This document shows, piece after piece, positions 31,437 through 39,791 of a DNA stretch of 64,000 nt (positions are counted from its first letter, which is position 1; each line of letters starts with the position of its first letter). The notes beneath the pieces are model-generated. The model was not told the DNA's origin, did not search any database, and saw only the letters and a list, made by a program, of their open reading frames with translations. Source of the stretch: Chitinophagaceae bacterium (GTDB lineage: Bacteria; Bacteroidota; Bacteroidia; Chitinophagales; Chitinophagaceae); the NCBI GenBank assembly GCA_016720775.1, contig JADKJX010000003.1:372001-436000 (forward strand). Reading direction: 5' to 3'. The position numbers and the translations under genes were made by a program.

Positions 31437-32204
31437 ATGACCAAGCAGATTCCTAATCTATTTACACTCCTTAACCTGGTATTTGGATGTCTTGCTATTG
31501 TGGCGATCCTTCAAAATGGAATCGTTATACAGTATGATGCCGATGGCAGCCAGTTGATAGATATTCCTGAGAAAATATGGATGGCTTCCCTGTTTATCGG
31601 CCTGGCAGCAGTAATTGATTTTTTAGACGGCTTTGTTGCCCGGCTTTTCAAAGCGAGTTCGGAAATGGGAAAACAATTAGACTCACTGGCTGATGTGGTT
31701 AGCTTTTGTGTGGCTCCTTCCATGATTCTTTATCAATTTCTGCGAATGAGTATGGCCAGGGAAGAAGACGGGCTCACTGCGTCAGTGCTTTGGCTGCTTC
31801 CTGCCTTCATGCTGGCTGCTGCCGGGGCATGGCGGTTGGCAAAATTTAATATTGATGATTCGCAATCTTACGGATTCAAAGGCGTGCCCACCCCGGCAGT
31901 TGGACTGGTGGTTGCATCCTTACCACTCATTTACTGGAATGATCATACACAACAGGTAGTAGATATTCTTTTTAATAAATGGCTTTTATATGGGGTGATA
32001 ATTTTATTAAGCGCATTGATGGTAAGTAACCTGCCCATCATGGCACTTAAGTTTAAAGATTATGGAATTAAGAGCAACCTGCCTAAGATAATCCTGCTGG
32101 CAGTTGCATTGGTCTCTGCATTTATTTTCCATTGGCTTGCTGTTCCCATCGTATTTATCGTTTACATTATTTTATCTTTGCTGTTTAAAAAAACTTCTTC
32201 ATGA
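31437..32204 (+). CDS. pssA: CDP-diacylglycerol-serine O-phosphatidyltransferase
   Basis: Inner-membrane CDP-alcohol phosphatidyltransferase, 255 residues with about 7 hydrophobic segments, that makes phosphatidylserine, the precursor of phosphatidylethanolamine. The family signature DG(x2)AR(x8)G(x3)D(x3)D is complete in LDGFVARLFKASSEMGKQLD followed by SLAD. The N-terminal IPNLFTLLNLVFGCLAI is the typical first segment. It overlaps purS by 4 bases (ATGA). Confidence 0.93.
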   Translation: MTKQIPNLFTLLNLVFGCLAIVAILQNGIVIQYDADGSQLIDIPEKIWMASLFIGLAAVIDFLDGFVARLFKASSEMGKQLDSLADVVSFCVAPSMILYQFLRMSMAREEDGLTASVLWLLPAFMLAAAGAWRLAKFNIDDSQSYGFKGVPTPAVGLVVASLPLIYWNDHTQQVVDILFNKWLLYGVIILLSALMVSNLPIMALKFKDYGIKSNLPKIILLAVALVSAFIFHWLAVPIVFIVYIILSLLFKKTSS

Positions 32205-32446
32205 TATTTACTGTTCAGATAAAAGTGATGCCGCTGAAAGACCTGCTGGATCCGCAGGGCAAAGCGGTAATGGGTGGCCTGCAAAACCTGGGACTTAACA
32301 ATGTTTCAGACGTACGGATCGGTAAGCATATTGATCTACAGATCGAAGCCGCTGATAAAGAAGCAGCAAAGTCTGCCGGCGAGGAAGCAGCAAAAAAATT
32401 ACTGGCAAACCCGGTGATGGAAGTGTTTGAAGTAACAATACTTTAA
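32201..32446 (+). CDS. purS: Phosphoribosylformylglycinamidine synthase subunit PurS
   Basis: Small subunit of 81 residues that bridges PurL and PurQ in the three-part FGAM synthase of purine synthesis. It starts MIFTVQIKVMPLKDLLDPQG, and VMGGLQNLGL and VRIGKHIDLQI are typical. It is unusual only in its place: purL and purQ are not in the window, and purS is translationally coupled to pssA. Confidence 0.9.
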   Translation: MIFTVQIKVMPLKDLLDPQGKAVMGGLQNLGLNNVSDVRIGKHIDLQIEAADKEAAKSAGEEAAKKLLANPVMEVFEVTIL

Positions 32447-32450
32447 ATAA

Positions 32451-32564
32451 GATAGTAGATACCGGATCCTGGATACAAGATACCGGATGCAGGAACGAGG
32501 TTGAATTATTGAAAACCTTTTCATGTATTGATCTCCATCCAGTATCAAGAATCCAGCATCAATA
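32451..32564. repeat. GGATAC/ATCCAG inverted repeat
   Basis: Left arm words AGATACCGGATCCTGGATAC and CAAGATACCGGATGC, right arm ATCCAGTATCAAGAATCCAGC. They are roughly complementary and form a long imperfect hairpin in the purS-rsmI spacer. Confidence 0.6.
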
Positions 32565-32578
32565 TAATTCTTTCAGCC

Positions 32579-33247
32579 ATGCTCTACATCGTTCCTTCTC
32601 CCATTGGCAATCTTGCCGACATCACATTCCGAGCTATTGAAATTTTAAAAACGGTTGATCTTATTCTTGCTGAAGATACCCGTACCTCTTCTGTTCTGTT
32701 AAATCATTACCAGGTTCAGAAACCCGTTTCCCCTTATCACCAGCACAACGAACATAAGATACTTACTCATTTGGTTGAACAACTGGCTGCCGGTAAAACA
32801 ATGGCATTGATCACCGATGCAGGCACGCCCGGCATCAGCGACCCGGCTTTTTTATTGGTAAGGGAATGTATAAAGAATGATATCAGGGTGGAATGTCTGC
32901 CCGGTGCAACGGCCTTTGTACCTGCGCTGGTAAATAGCGGCCTGCCCATGAACAGCTTCTGTTTCGAAGGATTTCTTCCCCTGAAAAAAGGCAGACAAAC
33001 CATGTTGAAAAAATTGGCAGAGGAAGAAAGAACTATGATCTTTTACGAAAGCCCCATGCGGCTGGTAAAAACATTGAATGAGTTTATCCGGTATTTCGGT
33101 GCAGGGAGGCAATGTTGTGTAAGCCGTGAACTCAGCAAAAAATTTGAAGAGAATGCCCGGGGCAGTTTACAGGAAGTACATGATCATTTTAATACAAAAA
33201 CGGTCAAGGGTGAGATCGTCATCATAGTACAGGGAAAAAATAACTAA
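32579..33247 (+). CDS. rsmI: 16S rRNA (cytidine(1402)-2'-O)-methyltransferase
   Basis: Tetrapyrrole-methylase-fold enzyme of 222 residues that 2'-O-methylates C1402 in the ribosomal P site. MLYIVPSPIGNLADITFRA is the standard N-terminus, so the ATG at 32579 is chosen over the upstream in-frame ATG at 32528, which lies within a repeat. The other signatures are LAEDTRTSSVLLNHY, ITDAGTPGISDPAFLLV and ESPMRLVKTL. Confidence 0.93.
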   Translation: MLYIVPSPIGNLADITFRAIEILKTVDLILAEDTRTSSVLLNHYQVQKPVSPYHQHNEHKILTHLVEQLAAGKTMALITDAGTPGISDPAFLLVRECIKNDIRVECLPGATAFVPALVNSGLPMNSFCFEGFLPLKKGRQTMLKKLAEEERTMIFYESPMRLVKTLNEFIRYFGAGRQCCVSRELSKKFEENARGSLQEVHDHFNTKTVKGEIVIIVQGKNN

Positions 33248-33253
33248 GCAATT

Positions 33254-34552
33254 ATGAAAAAGACCTTATGCTGCCTGCTGGTAATGGTTTTTACATTTCA
33301 GTCTGTACCGGCGCAGATGGCTAAGGACTGGGGTGCATTCAACCAGCGGGTTGATGCAAGGCCCTATGCTGGAAAAAAATTCCGGCTGGAAGCTGCGGTA
33401 AAAGTGCAGGTGATTGATAGCACGGCAGAAGGAGAAGTATGGCTAAGGGTGGACAAAGCAGATAAGAGTATGGGTTTCTTTTACAACATGATGGATAAGC
33501 CCATCCGCCTGAATGAATGGAAGGTTTATACCATTTCCGGGAAGATCGATAAAAATGCAGCCTCCATTTATTTTGGCGGACTGTATCATCGAAAAGGGAT
33601 ATTTTATTTTGATGACTTTAAATTATTCATCGAAACACAAAAAGATAATTGGGAACAGGTAGCCTTGCCGGATGGAGGATTTGAAAACATTCCCGACACG
33701 ATCAAAAAAACCTGGAAATTCTTACAGCAACGGGGAGGTTTTAATTTAGGAGTCAGCGAAGAGAATGCCTATGAAGGGAAAAAGGTATTTAAGATCGATG
33801 GTTCGTCTTTTGAGCCGGAAGATACCTATGGCAATAACAGGCATACCGGCAAGTATGCAAATGTGAACGGGATCAGGATCTATTATGAAGAATATGGAGA
33901 AGGTGAACCATTGTTGTTGCTGCACGGAAATTCCTGTTCCATAAGCCTGTTTGAAAAGCAAATACCCGTGCTTTCAAAACAATTCAGGATAATAGCCGTG
34001 GATACAAGGGGACAGGGTAAATCGGGTGAGGATGGGAAGACCTATACCTATGACCTGTTTGCGGAAGATATGAATGCATTGCTGGATGAACTGCACCTGG
34101 ACAGTGTGAATATCCTGGGCTGGAGCGATGGAGGAAATACCGGCCTGATCATGGCAATGAAATATCCAAAGAAAGTGAAACGGCTGGTGGCCATGGGGGC
34201 AAATGTTTTTATTGACAAAAGCGTAGTAGATAAATCGGTATTTAAAGAACTGAACAAGCAGATAAAAAAAGAATTAACAGGAGATACTTCAGTATGGGGG
34301 AAAAACAGGCTGAGACTGGTCACCCTGTTATTAACTGAACCCAAACATAGTTTTGAGGAATTGAAGGCCATTAAATGCCCGGTACTGGTTGTGGCCGGCG
34401 AGAAGGATATCATTAAAGAAGGGCATACCAAAAGTATTGCCGCCAGTATTCCAGGCAGTACGTTGCTGATAGGGCCTGGTGAAACACATTATTTCCCTTC
34501 AGAGAACCCGAAGGTATTTAATGCAGCGGTGATAGACTTTTTCAAAAAATAG
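33254..34552 (+). CDS. Secreted alpha/beta hydrolase with N-terminal beta-sandwich domain
   Basis: A protein of 432 residues with signal peptide MKKTLCCLLVMVFTFQSVPAQ. Residues about 25-190 form a beta-rich domain reminiscent of a carbohydrate-binding module (YAGKKFRLEAAVKVQV, GIFYFDDFKLFI, PDGGFENI). Residues 195-432 are an alpha/beta hydrolase: oxyanion-hole segment LLLLHGNSCS, nucleophile S291 in GWSDGG, acid D385 in AGEKDI and H412 in GETHYF. The substrate is probably an ester, and the location periplasmic or surface. rsmI ends 7 bases upstream. Confidence 0.78.
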   Translation: MKKTLCCLLVMVFTFQSVPAQMAKDWGAFNQRVDARPYAGKKFRLEAAVKVQVIDSTAEGEVWLRVDKADKSMGFFYNMMDKPIRLNEWKVYTISGKIDKNAASIYFGGLYHRKGIFYFDDFKLFIETQKDNWEQVALPDGGFENIPDTIKKTWKFLQQRGGFNLGVSEENAYEGKKVFKIDGSSFEPEDTYGNNRHTGKYANVNGIRIYYEEYGEGEPLLLLHGNSCSISLFEKQIPVLSKQFRIIAVDTRGQGKSGEDGKTYTYDLFAEDMNALLDELHLDSVNILGWSDGGNTGLIMAMKYPKKVKRLVAMGANVFIDKSVVDKSVFKELNKQIKKELTGDTSVWGKNRLRLVTLLLTEPKHSFEELKAIKCPVLVVAGEKDIIKEGHTKSIAASIPGSTLLIGPGETHYFPSENPKVFNAAVIDFFKK

Positions 34553-34649
34553 GATTCATTCATGGATTGTTTGAATGAATGACCATTTATCAGTTTTATG
34601 TTTTTCATAAAGCTATTTTACCGAAATTTACTTTTCATAAAATTTTAAG

Positions 34650-36578
34650 ATGAAGAAACAATTATTTCTGTCGGCTATCTTGTTAAACAGTCTTTTTTCC
34701 TATGCCCAGCCAGACCGCTGGCAACAGGCTGTTAAGTACAACATGAATATTGATATGGATGTAAATACCAACCGGTTTAAAGGAAAGCAGAAACTGGAAT
34801 ACACAAATAACTCACCCAATGTGCTGAATAGGGTGTTCTATCATTTATACTTTAACGCTTTTCAGCCAGGCAGCAGTATGGATGTACGGAGCCAGGAACT
34901 GGGAAAGGTACTGGTGAACGGAAGGGCTGACTGGGATAGCAGGGTAAGAGACCGCATTGCTAAACTTAAAGATGATGAGATCGGTTTCCAGAAGATAATC
35001 TCGCTGAAGATGAATGGCATTATTCAGCCATTCAGATATCACGAGACCATTTTGGAAGTGGATCTTACAAAACCCATTGCAGCAAAAAGCAAAGTTGTTT
35101 TTGAAATGGAGTTTGAAGCACAGGTTCCTTTACAGATTCGCAGGAGCGGAAGGGATAATCCTACCACCGGCGTTCGGTACAGCATGAGCCAGTGGTATCC
35201 TAAAATGTGTGAGTATGATTACGAGGGCTGGCATCCTACCCCTTATGTGGCCAGGGAATTTTATGGTGTTTGGGGAGATTTTGATGTAACGATCAGCATT
35301 GATAAAATATACAAATTGGGTGGAACGGGCGTATTGATGAATGCAAATGAAATAGGTTGGGGTTACGACACACCCGGCAGTGAATTGAAGCCAACAACAA
35401 AAGATAAAAGAACCTGGCATTTTGTAGGTAATAATGTGCATGATTTTGTTTGGGCTGCCGATCCGGAGTATAAACACCTGGCTCAAAAAGTACCCAATGG
35501 TCCAACCCTCCATGTGCTTTATAATTACAAAGCCGACAATCCCAAAAATGATTCGGCGTGGGAAAAGGCACTGTCGGCAGCCGTAACCGCATTGCCATTC
35601 ATTGAAAGCAATTTTGGCAAATATCCTTACCCGCAATACTCATTCATACAGGGCGGCGATGGAGGCATGGAATATCCCATGGCTACTTTACTCAGTGGCC
35701 CTGGACTTGGCACCGTGTTTCATGAGTGGCTGCACAGCTGGTACCAGATGATGCTGGGCACCAATGAAAGTTTATATCCCTGGATGGATGAAGGCTTTAC
35801 CAGTTATGCTGAAGACCTGGTCACAAAATTTTACGATAAAAAATCATCCATGCAGGGGTATAAGGAATCATACCTGAAAAATCCTACTAATAAATCCCTG
35901 AAAGAAATAGTTGAAACCTGTCCGGAGGATCATGGCGGCGCATATTTCAGTTATTTCGGCCTTACTAAAAGCGGTTTTGAAGAACCGATGACCACGCACA
36001 GCGATCATTATAATTCCAACTATGGATACAGCGTTGCCGCTTATTCAAAAGGAGAAGTGTTTATGGAGCAATTGGGATACATCGTAGGAGCTGAAGTGAG
36101 AAATAAGATATTACTGGAGTATTATAAACAGTGGCGGTTCAAACATCCGAATGCAGCAGACCTGATCCGGGTGGCAGAACAGGTGAGTGGTATACAGTTA
36201 GACTGGTATAAAGAATACTGGGTAAACACAACGAAGACCATCGATTATAAGATCGACAGTTTGTGGGAAGATAACGGCGTTTCAAAGATCCGGTTAAAAA
36301 GGCTTGGGCAGATGCCGATGCCGATCGATCTGCAACTGACCTTTAAAGATGGCAGTACTGAAATGATCTACATTCCGTTGAATTTAATGTTTGGGGCAAA
36401 GCCTAATGAGAATGCTTCACAACAGCGGCAGGTGGCTGAAGAATGGAAATGGACACACCCGATCTATGTTGTGGAAACAAAACACCGGCTCACCGATCTG
36501 AGATCAGTGGAAATCGATCCTTCAAAAAGAATGGCTGATGTGGACCGAAAAAACAATTTACTCGAACTAAACTGGTAA
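34650..36578 (+). CDS. M1 family zinc metallopeptidase, secreted
   Basis: Aminopeptidase-N-like protein of 642 residues with signal peptide MKKQLFLSAILLNSLFSYAQ. The zinc site is complete: HEWLH at 358-362 with E359 as catalyst, and the third ligand E381 (WMDEGFTSYAED), the spacing expected for HExxH-x18-E. The exopeptidase motif usually GAMEN reads GGMEYP. Members of this Bacteroidota subgroup are annotated as M1 peptidases; activity on peptides is inferred. The stop overlaps a tandem hairpin repeat. Confidence 0.85.
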   Translation: MKKQLFLSAILLNSLFSYAQPDRWQQAVKYNMNIDMDVNTNRFKGKQKLEYTNNSPNVLNRVFYHLYFNAFQPGSSMDVRSQELGKVLVNGRADWDSRVRDRIAKLKDDEIGFQKIISLKMNGIIQPFRYHETILEVDLTKPIAAKSKVVFEMEFEAQVPLQIRRSGRDNPTTGVRYSMSQWYPKMCEYDYEGWHPTPYVAREFYGVWGDFDVTISIDKIYKLGGTGVLMNANEIGWGYDTPGSELKPTTKDKRTWHFVGNNVHDFVWAADPEYKHLAQKVPNGPTLHVLYNYKADNPKNDSAWEKALSAAVTALPFIESNFGKYPYPQYSFIQGGDGGMEYPMATLLSGPGLGTVFHEWLHSWYQMMLGTNESLYPWMDEGFTSYAEDLVTKFYDKKSSMQGYKESYLKNPTNKSLKEIVETCPEDHGGAYFSYFGLTKSGFEEPMTTHSDHYNSNYGYSVAAYSKGEVFMEQLGYIVGAEVRNKILLEYYKQWRFKHPNAADLIRVAEQVSGIQLDWYKEYWVNTTKTIDYKIDSLWEDNGVSKIRLKRLGQMPMPIDLQLTFKDGSTEMIYIPLNLMFGAKPNENASQQRQVAEEWKWTHPIYVVETKHRLTDLRSVEIDPSKRMADVDRKNNLLELNW

Positions 36579-36635
36579 CCTGGTCCGGCGTCCCCGTCTG
36601 ACCAATAACCTGGTCTGACGCCCCCGTCTGACCAA
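36576..36635. repeat. Two tandem 30-base hairpin units
   Basis: Units 36576-36605 and 36606-36635 share TAACCTGGTC and CCCCGTCTGACCAA. In the second, TGGTC and GACCA pair, with GACG and CGTC inside and a CCCC loop. The first TAA is the stop codon of the M1 peptidase. Confidence 0.85.
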
Positions 36636-36652
36636 CGAGAATATTTTAGAAG

Positions 36653-37174
36653 ATGCAAATAACTATCAGGCGGATCAATACCGATGACGTTCCCGTATTA
36701 GCAAGAATAGCCCGGGAAACTTTTTACGATACATTCACGGGCACCTGCACCGAAGCCGATATGCAGGAATTTCTTGATCAGTATTTCAATGAACAGAAAC
36801 TGGGAGATGAAGTAAGCAATCCGGATAATCTTTATTTTTTTGCAGAAGTTGACGGAACCCCGGCTGCTTATCTCCAGTTCATGGAGGACTATAGCGGATT
36901 TCCACTGATGAGGAAATGGAAAGCACTTGAGTTGAAACGAATCTATGTGCTGAAGGAATTTCACGGAAGAGGAATAGCACAGCAACTGATGGACTTCATC
37001 CTGGGGCATGCGCATGAAAATAAATACGAGGTTGTCTGGCTGGGAGTTTGGGAGCACAATCTCCGGGCGCAAAAATTTTATGAAAAATACGGGTTTGTAA
37101 ATTCAGGCTATACCCATGATTTCCCGATCGGGAATACGCCACAAACTGATAACTGGTTCTGGAAGTTCTTATAA
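36653..37174 (+). CDS. GNAT family N-acetyltransferase
   Basis: Acetyl-CoA-dependent acyltransferase of 173 residues. The acetyl-CoA loop is RIYVLKEFHGRGIAQQLM (R/QxxGxG/A motif), and NLRAQKFYEKYGFVNSGY is the conserved C-terminal part of the fold. This subgroup acts on small amines, polyamines or protein termini; the substrate is not predictable. It lies 17 bases after the tandem hairpins and ends at a strong terminator. Confidence 0.85.
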   Translation: MQITIRRINTDDVPVLARIARETFYDTFTGTCTEADMQEFLDQYFNEQKLGDEVSNPDNLYFFAEVDGTPAAYLQFMEDYSGFPLMRKWKALELKRIYVLKEFHGRGIAQQLMDFILGHAHENKYEVVWLGVWEHNLRAQKFYEKYGFVNSGYTHDFPIGNTPQTDNWFWKFL

Positions 37175-37208
37175 AATTAAACCCCGAACAAATCGGGGTT
37201 TAATTTTA
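37172..37208. terminator. Bidirectional terminator
   Basis: A 16-bp stem (TAAAATTAAACCCCGA at 37172-37187 and its complement at 37193-37208) with a 5-base loop. It begins at the GNAT stop codon and also serves the convergent regulator gene. Confidence 0.9.
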
Positions 37209-37230
37209 TGTGCTTGTTTGGAATAGAGGC

Positions 37231-37872
37231 TCAGCGCCCAAAATATTTATTTACCGCTTCAATACGGTTACTAACGTGCAGTTTCTCGTAAATGTGGTAT
37301 ACATGCTTGCGTACCGTTTCGGAACTGATGGTAAGTTTATCGGATATCTCTTTATACAACAAACCGGTTGAAAGCATTTCGAGTATTTCATTTTCTCTTT
37401 TTGATAATACATCCAGGGCAGAAGCAGCCGGCGATGCCGCAACGGCGGGTTTGTTTTGAAAGGCAGCGACCACTTTTCTTGCGATCTGGCTGCTCATGGG
37501 TGCTCCCCCTTCAATAAGTTCAGTAATACCTTCCAGTAATTTAGCGGGAGATGTTTTTTTGAGGATATATCCACTTGCACCGGCACTTAATGCTTCAAAT
37601 ATCTTTTCATCCTCATCATAAATGGTACACATCATGAATAATATCTCGGGATGGGTGGTTTTTAATTCTCTCACCACTTCAATGCCACTTATTCCCCCCA
37701 GGCTTATGTCCATTAAAACAACTTTTGGATTGAGGATGGGTAGCTTAACAAGGGCTTCTTCACCACTTACACAGGAACCAGCTAATGTATATTCGCCGGA
37801 TGCCTCAATTATCTGTTCTAAGGCAAGGCGGATATCGCTGTTGTCTTCTACTATAGCTACCGATTTATTCAT
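37231..37872 (-). CDS. NarL/LuxR-type response regulator
   Basis: Two-component response regulator of 213 residues. The receiver domain has acidic E9/D10, phospho-acceptor D55 (VLMDISLGG) and the K of LKKTSPAKL; the C-terminal LuxR-type helix-turn-helix is SKRENEILEMLSTGLLYKEI then SETVRKHVYHIYEKLHVSNR. No histidine kinase gene is nearby, so its signal is unknown. Confidence 0.9.
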   Translation of the reverse strand: MNKSVAIVEDNSDIRLALEQIIEASGEYTLAGSCVSGEEALVKLPILNPKVVLMDISLGGISGIEVVRELKTTHPEILFMMCTIYDEDEKIFEALSAGASGYILKKTSPAKLLEGITELIEGGAPMSSQIARKVVAAFQNKPAVAASPAASALDVLSKRENEILEMLSTGLLYKEISDKLTISSETVRKHVYHIYEKLHVSNRIEAVNKYFGR

Positions 37873-37929
37873 ACTGCAAAAGTGACTCTTTATACCATTA
37901 TCACCAATACCACAAAGTGGTAATGAAAG

Positions 37930-38568
37930 TTAGCGGATTGGTACGTAAAGCAGGTACTTTTCTTTGAAAAATTCTTCTTCAAAAAGCTTCTCTATTTCCC
38001 AAACCATTGGTTTACAACCGCTCTCAAAAACTTCCTGGGTAAGGTCGCCACCCTTGAGGCAAACCAGCCCGTTTGGGATATCCGTACCAGGGGGGGATGG
38101 CGGATTTTTTCTGATCAGGGGCCTGCTCCAGCCCCAGAGGTCTTTAAGCGGGGCTACAGCCCTTGAAACAACGGCATCAAATTTTCTTCCTTTAATATCC
38201 TCGGCACGGCTGTGCTGTACGGTAATATTATGCAATCCGATTGCCTGTGAAATTTCAGCTACTACCTTCAACTTCTTATTGATGCTGTCAACCAGGTGAA
38301 ATTTTGTGTCGGGAAAAAGGATGGCCAACGGAATTCCCGGGAACCCGCCGCCACAGCCCAGGTCCATAACTTCCATGCCTTTTGCAAAACTGAATGTGGT
38401 GGCAATGGCCAGTGAATGCAGCACATGATGTTCGTAAAAGTTATCCATGTCCTTTCTCGATATCACATTTATTTTCGTGTTCCACTCTTCGTACAATTCT
38501 TTTAACGCAGCCAGTTGTTTTAGTTGCTCCGCAGAAAAGTCAGAAAAATAACGGGTCACTATCTCCAT
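37930..38568 (-). CDS. rsmG: 16S rRNA (guanine(527)-N7)-methyltransferase
   Basis: SAM-dependent enzyme of 212 residues that makes m7G527 in 16S rRNA. The signature VMDLGCGGGFPGIPLAILFP is intact, with NVISRKDMDNFYEHHVLHSL before it and VVSRAVAPLKDLW after it. Its start overlaps the glycosyltransferase stop by 10 bases. Loss of this gene gives low-level streptomycin resistance elsewhere; here it is complete. Confidence 0.94.
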   Translation of the reverse strand: MEIVTRYFSDFSAEQLKQLAALKELYEEWNTKINVISRKDMDNFYEHHVLHSLAIATTFSFAKGMEVMDLGCGGGFPGIPLAILFPDTKFHLVDSINKKLKVVAEISQAIGLHNITVQHSRAEDIKGRKFDAVVSRAVAPLKDLWGWSRPLIRKNPPSPPGTDIPNGLVCLKGGDLTQEVFESGCKPMVWEIEKLFEEEFFKEKYLLYVPIR

Positions 38569-39680
38569 TGCTTTTTGGGTTTTTTAAAGATAGAAGGAGC
38601 GAAGATGAGGTAATAAAAAAACATCCAGATATCGATGAATAAGAACCAGGGATACAGATCTTTTTCATTCAGTTTTTTCATACAGGGATATAGGATCACA
38701 GCCTGTACCAGGAACCGGACTCCAAAAACGATGAGGGCATATTGCCAGTTGTAAAATAAAAGACTGACCGCCAGCAATGGATAGAACAGGAAGTGAGAGA
38801 AAGAATAGAGTCCCAGTAAAAATTTATGGGATGCCTTATAATATTTACCCGTACTGTAATGTCTGGTCTTTTGCCTTATCCATTGTTGCCATGTTTTTGC
38901 AGAATCACTTAAGGTAAACGCATCCTTGTCTATATTAATTTTTGTATTGTCTTTTGTGGCGGATTTATTAATGAACAGATCATCATCACCACTGGGAATA
39001 TGATTATGAGATGTAAATCCTTTGTTACGGAAGAAGATCGTTTTCCTATAGCTCAGGTTCCGGCCAACACCCATATAGGGTTTGCCCGCCAATGCGTAAG
39101 AAAGATATTGAATGGCTGTATGAAAAGTTTCCCACCGGATCAGTTTGTTTAAAATTCCTTTTCTTTTATGAAAGGCCCCGTACCCCAGTACGATCTCGGT
39201 TTTGTCATCATAACTTTCCTGCATTTTTTCGATCCAGAATTCACTGGCGGGTACACAATCGGCATCAGTTAATAATACAATTTCATATTTGGCGGTCTTT
39301 ATCCCCACACTTAACGGGAATTTTTTACCGGGAATGAATTTGGCTTCCTGTTTAAGGAGTACCACGTGCAACTGTTTATAGCTCTTCTGAAATTCTTCCA
39401 GCAGGTATTTGCTGTCGTCAAATGAATTATCATCCACCACGATCACTTCATGTGTGGTGCGGTATTGCTGTATGAGGGCTCCCGGAAGATTTTTCACTAA
39501 ATTTGCTGCTTCATCCCGGGCACAGATGATCACCGATACGGGGTGGGTTTGTGAAGTTGTTTTTGCCTTGGGTTTATATAAAGCCAGTCTCAGAAAAAAG
39601 AACAGGTAATAAAAGACCTGTATCAGGGTAATGAGACAAAAAACATAGAACAGCAGTTGCCAGGTTTGGGTAAAATTCAT
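38559..39680 (-). CDS. Family 2 glycosyltransferase, membrane-bound
   Basis: Inverting GT-A glycosyltransferase of 373 residues. An N-terminal membrane helix (LLFYVFCLITLIQVFYYLFF) comes first, then the GT2 core PVSVIICARDEAANLV, VIVVDDNSFDDS, the DxD-type LLTDADCVP and GDDDLFIN; three hydrophobic segments end the protein. Donor and acceptor are unknown, but it most likely builds a surface polysaccharide or glycolipid. First gene of a unit with rsmG. Confidence 0.85.
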   Translation of the reverse strand: MNFTQTWQLLFYVFCLITLIQVFYYLFFFLRLALYKPKAKTTSQTHPVSVIICARDEAANLVKNLPGALIQQYRTTHEVIVVDDNSFDDSKYLLEEFQKSYKQLHVVLLKQEAKFIPGKKFPLSVGIKTAKYEIVLLTDADCVPASEFWIEKMQESYDDKTEIVLGYGAFHKRKGILNKLIRWETFHTAIQYLSYALAGKPYMGVGRNLSYRKTIFFRNKGFTSHNHIPSGDDDLFINKSATKDNTKINIDKDAFTLSDSAKTWQQWIRQKTRHYSTGKYYKASHKFLLGLYSFSHFLFYPLLAVSLLFYNWQYALIVFGVRFLVQAVILYPCMKKLNEKDLYPWFLFIDIWMFFYYLIFAPSIFKKPKKQWR

Positions 39681-39684
39681 TGGG

Positions 39685-39692
39685 CAAAAATA
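39685..39692 (-). promoter_or_regulatory. -7 element directly before the GT2 start codon
   Basis: TATTTTTG on the minus strand ends 4 bases before the ATG at 39680, implying a leaderless or nearly leaderless transcript if used. No -33 at standard spacing. Confidence 0.35.
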
Positions 39693-39791
39693 AGGAATGA
39701 GAAGATGGAAAGTATGTTCAAAATTTCAGTGTAACCAACAAACACCAATTAATCAACTTCAAACCACAAACTACAAACAATAAACCAATCC

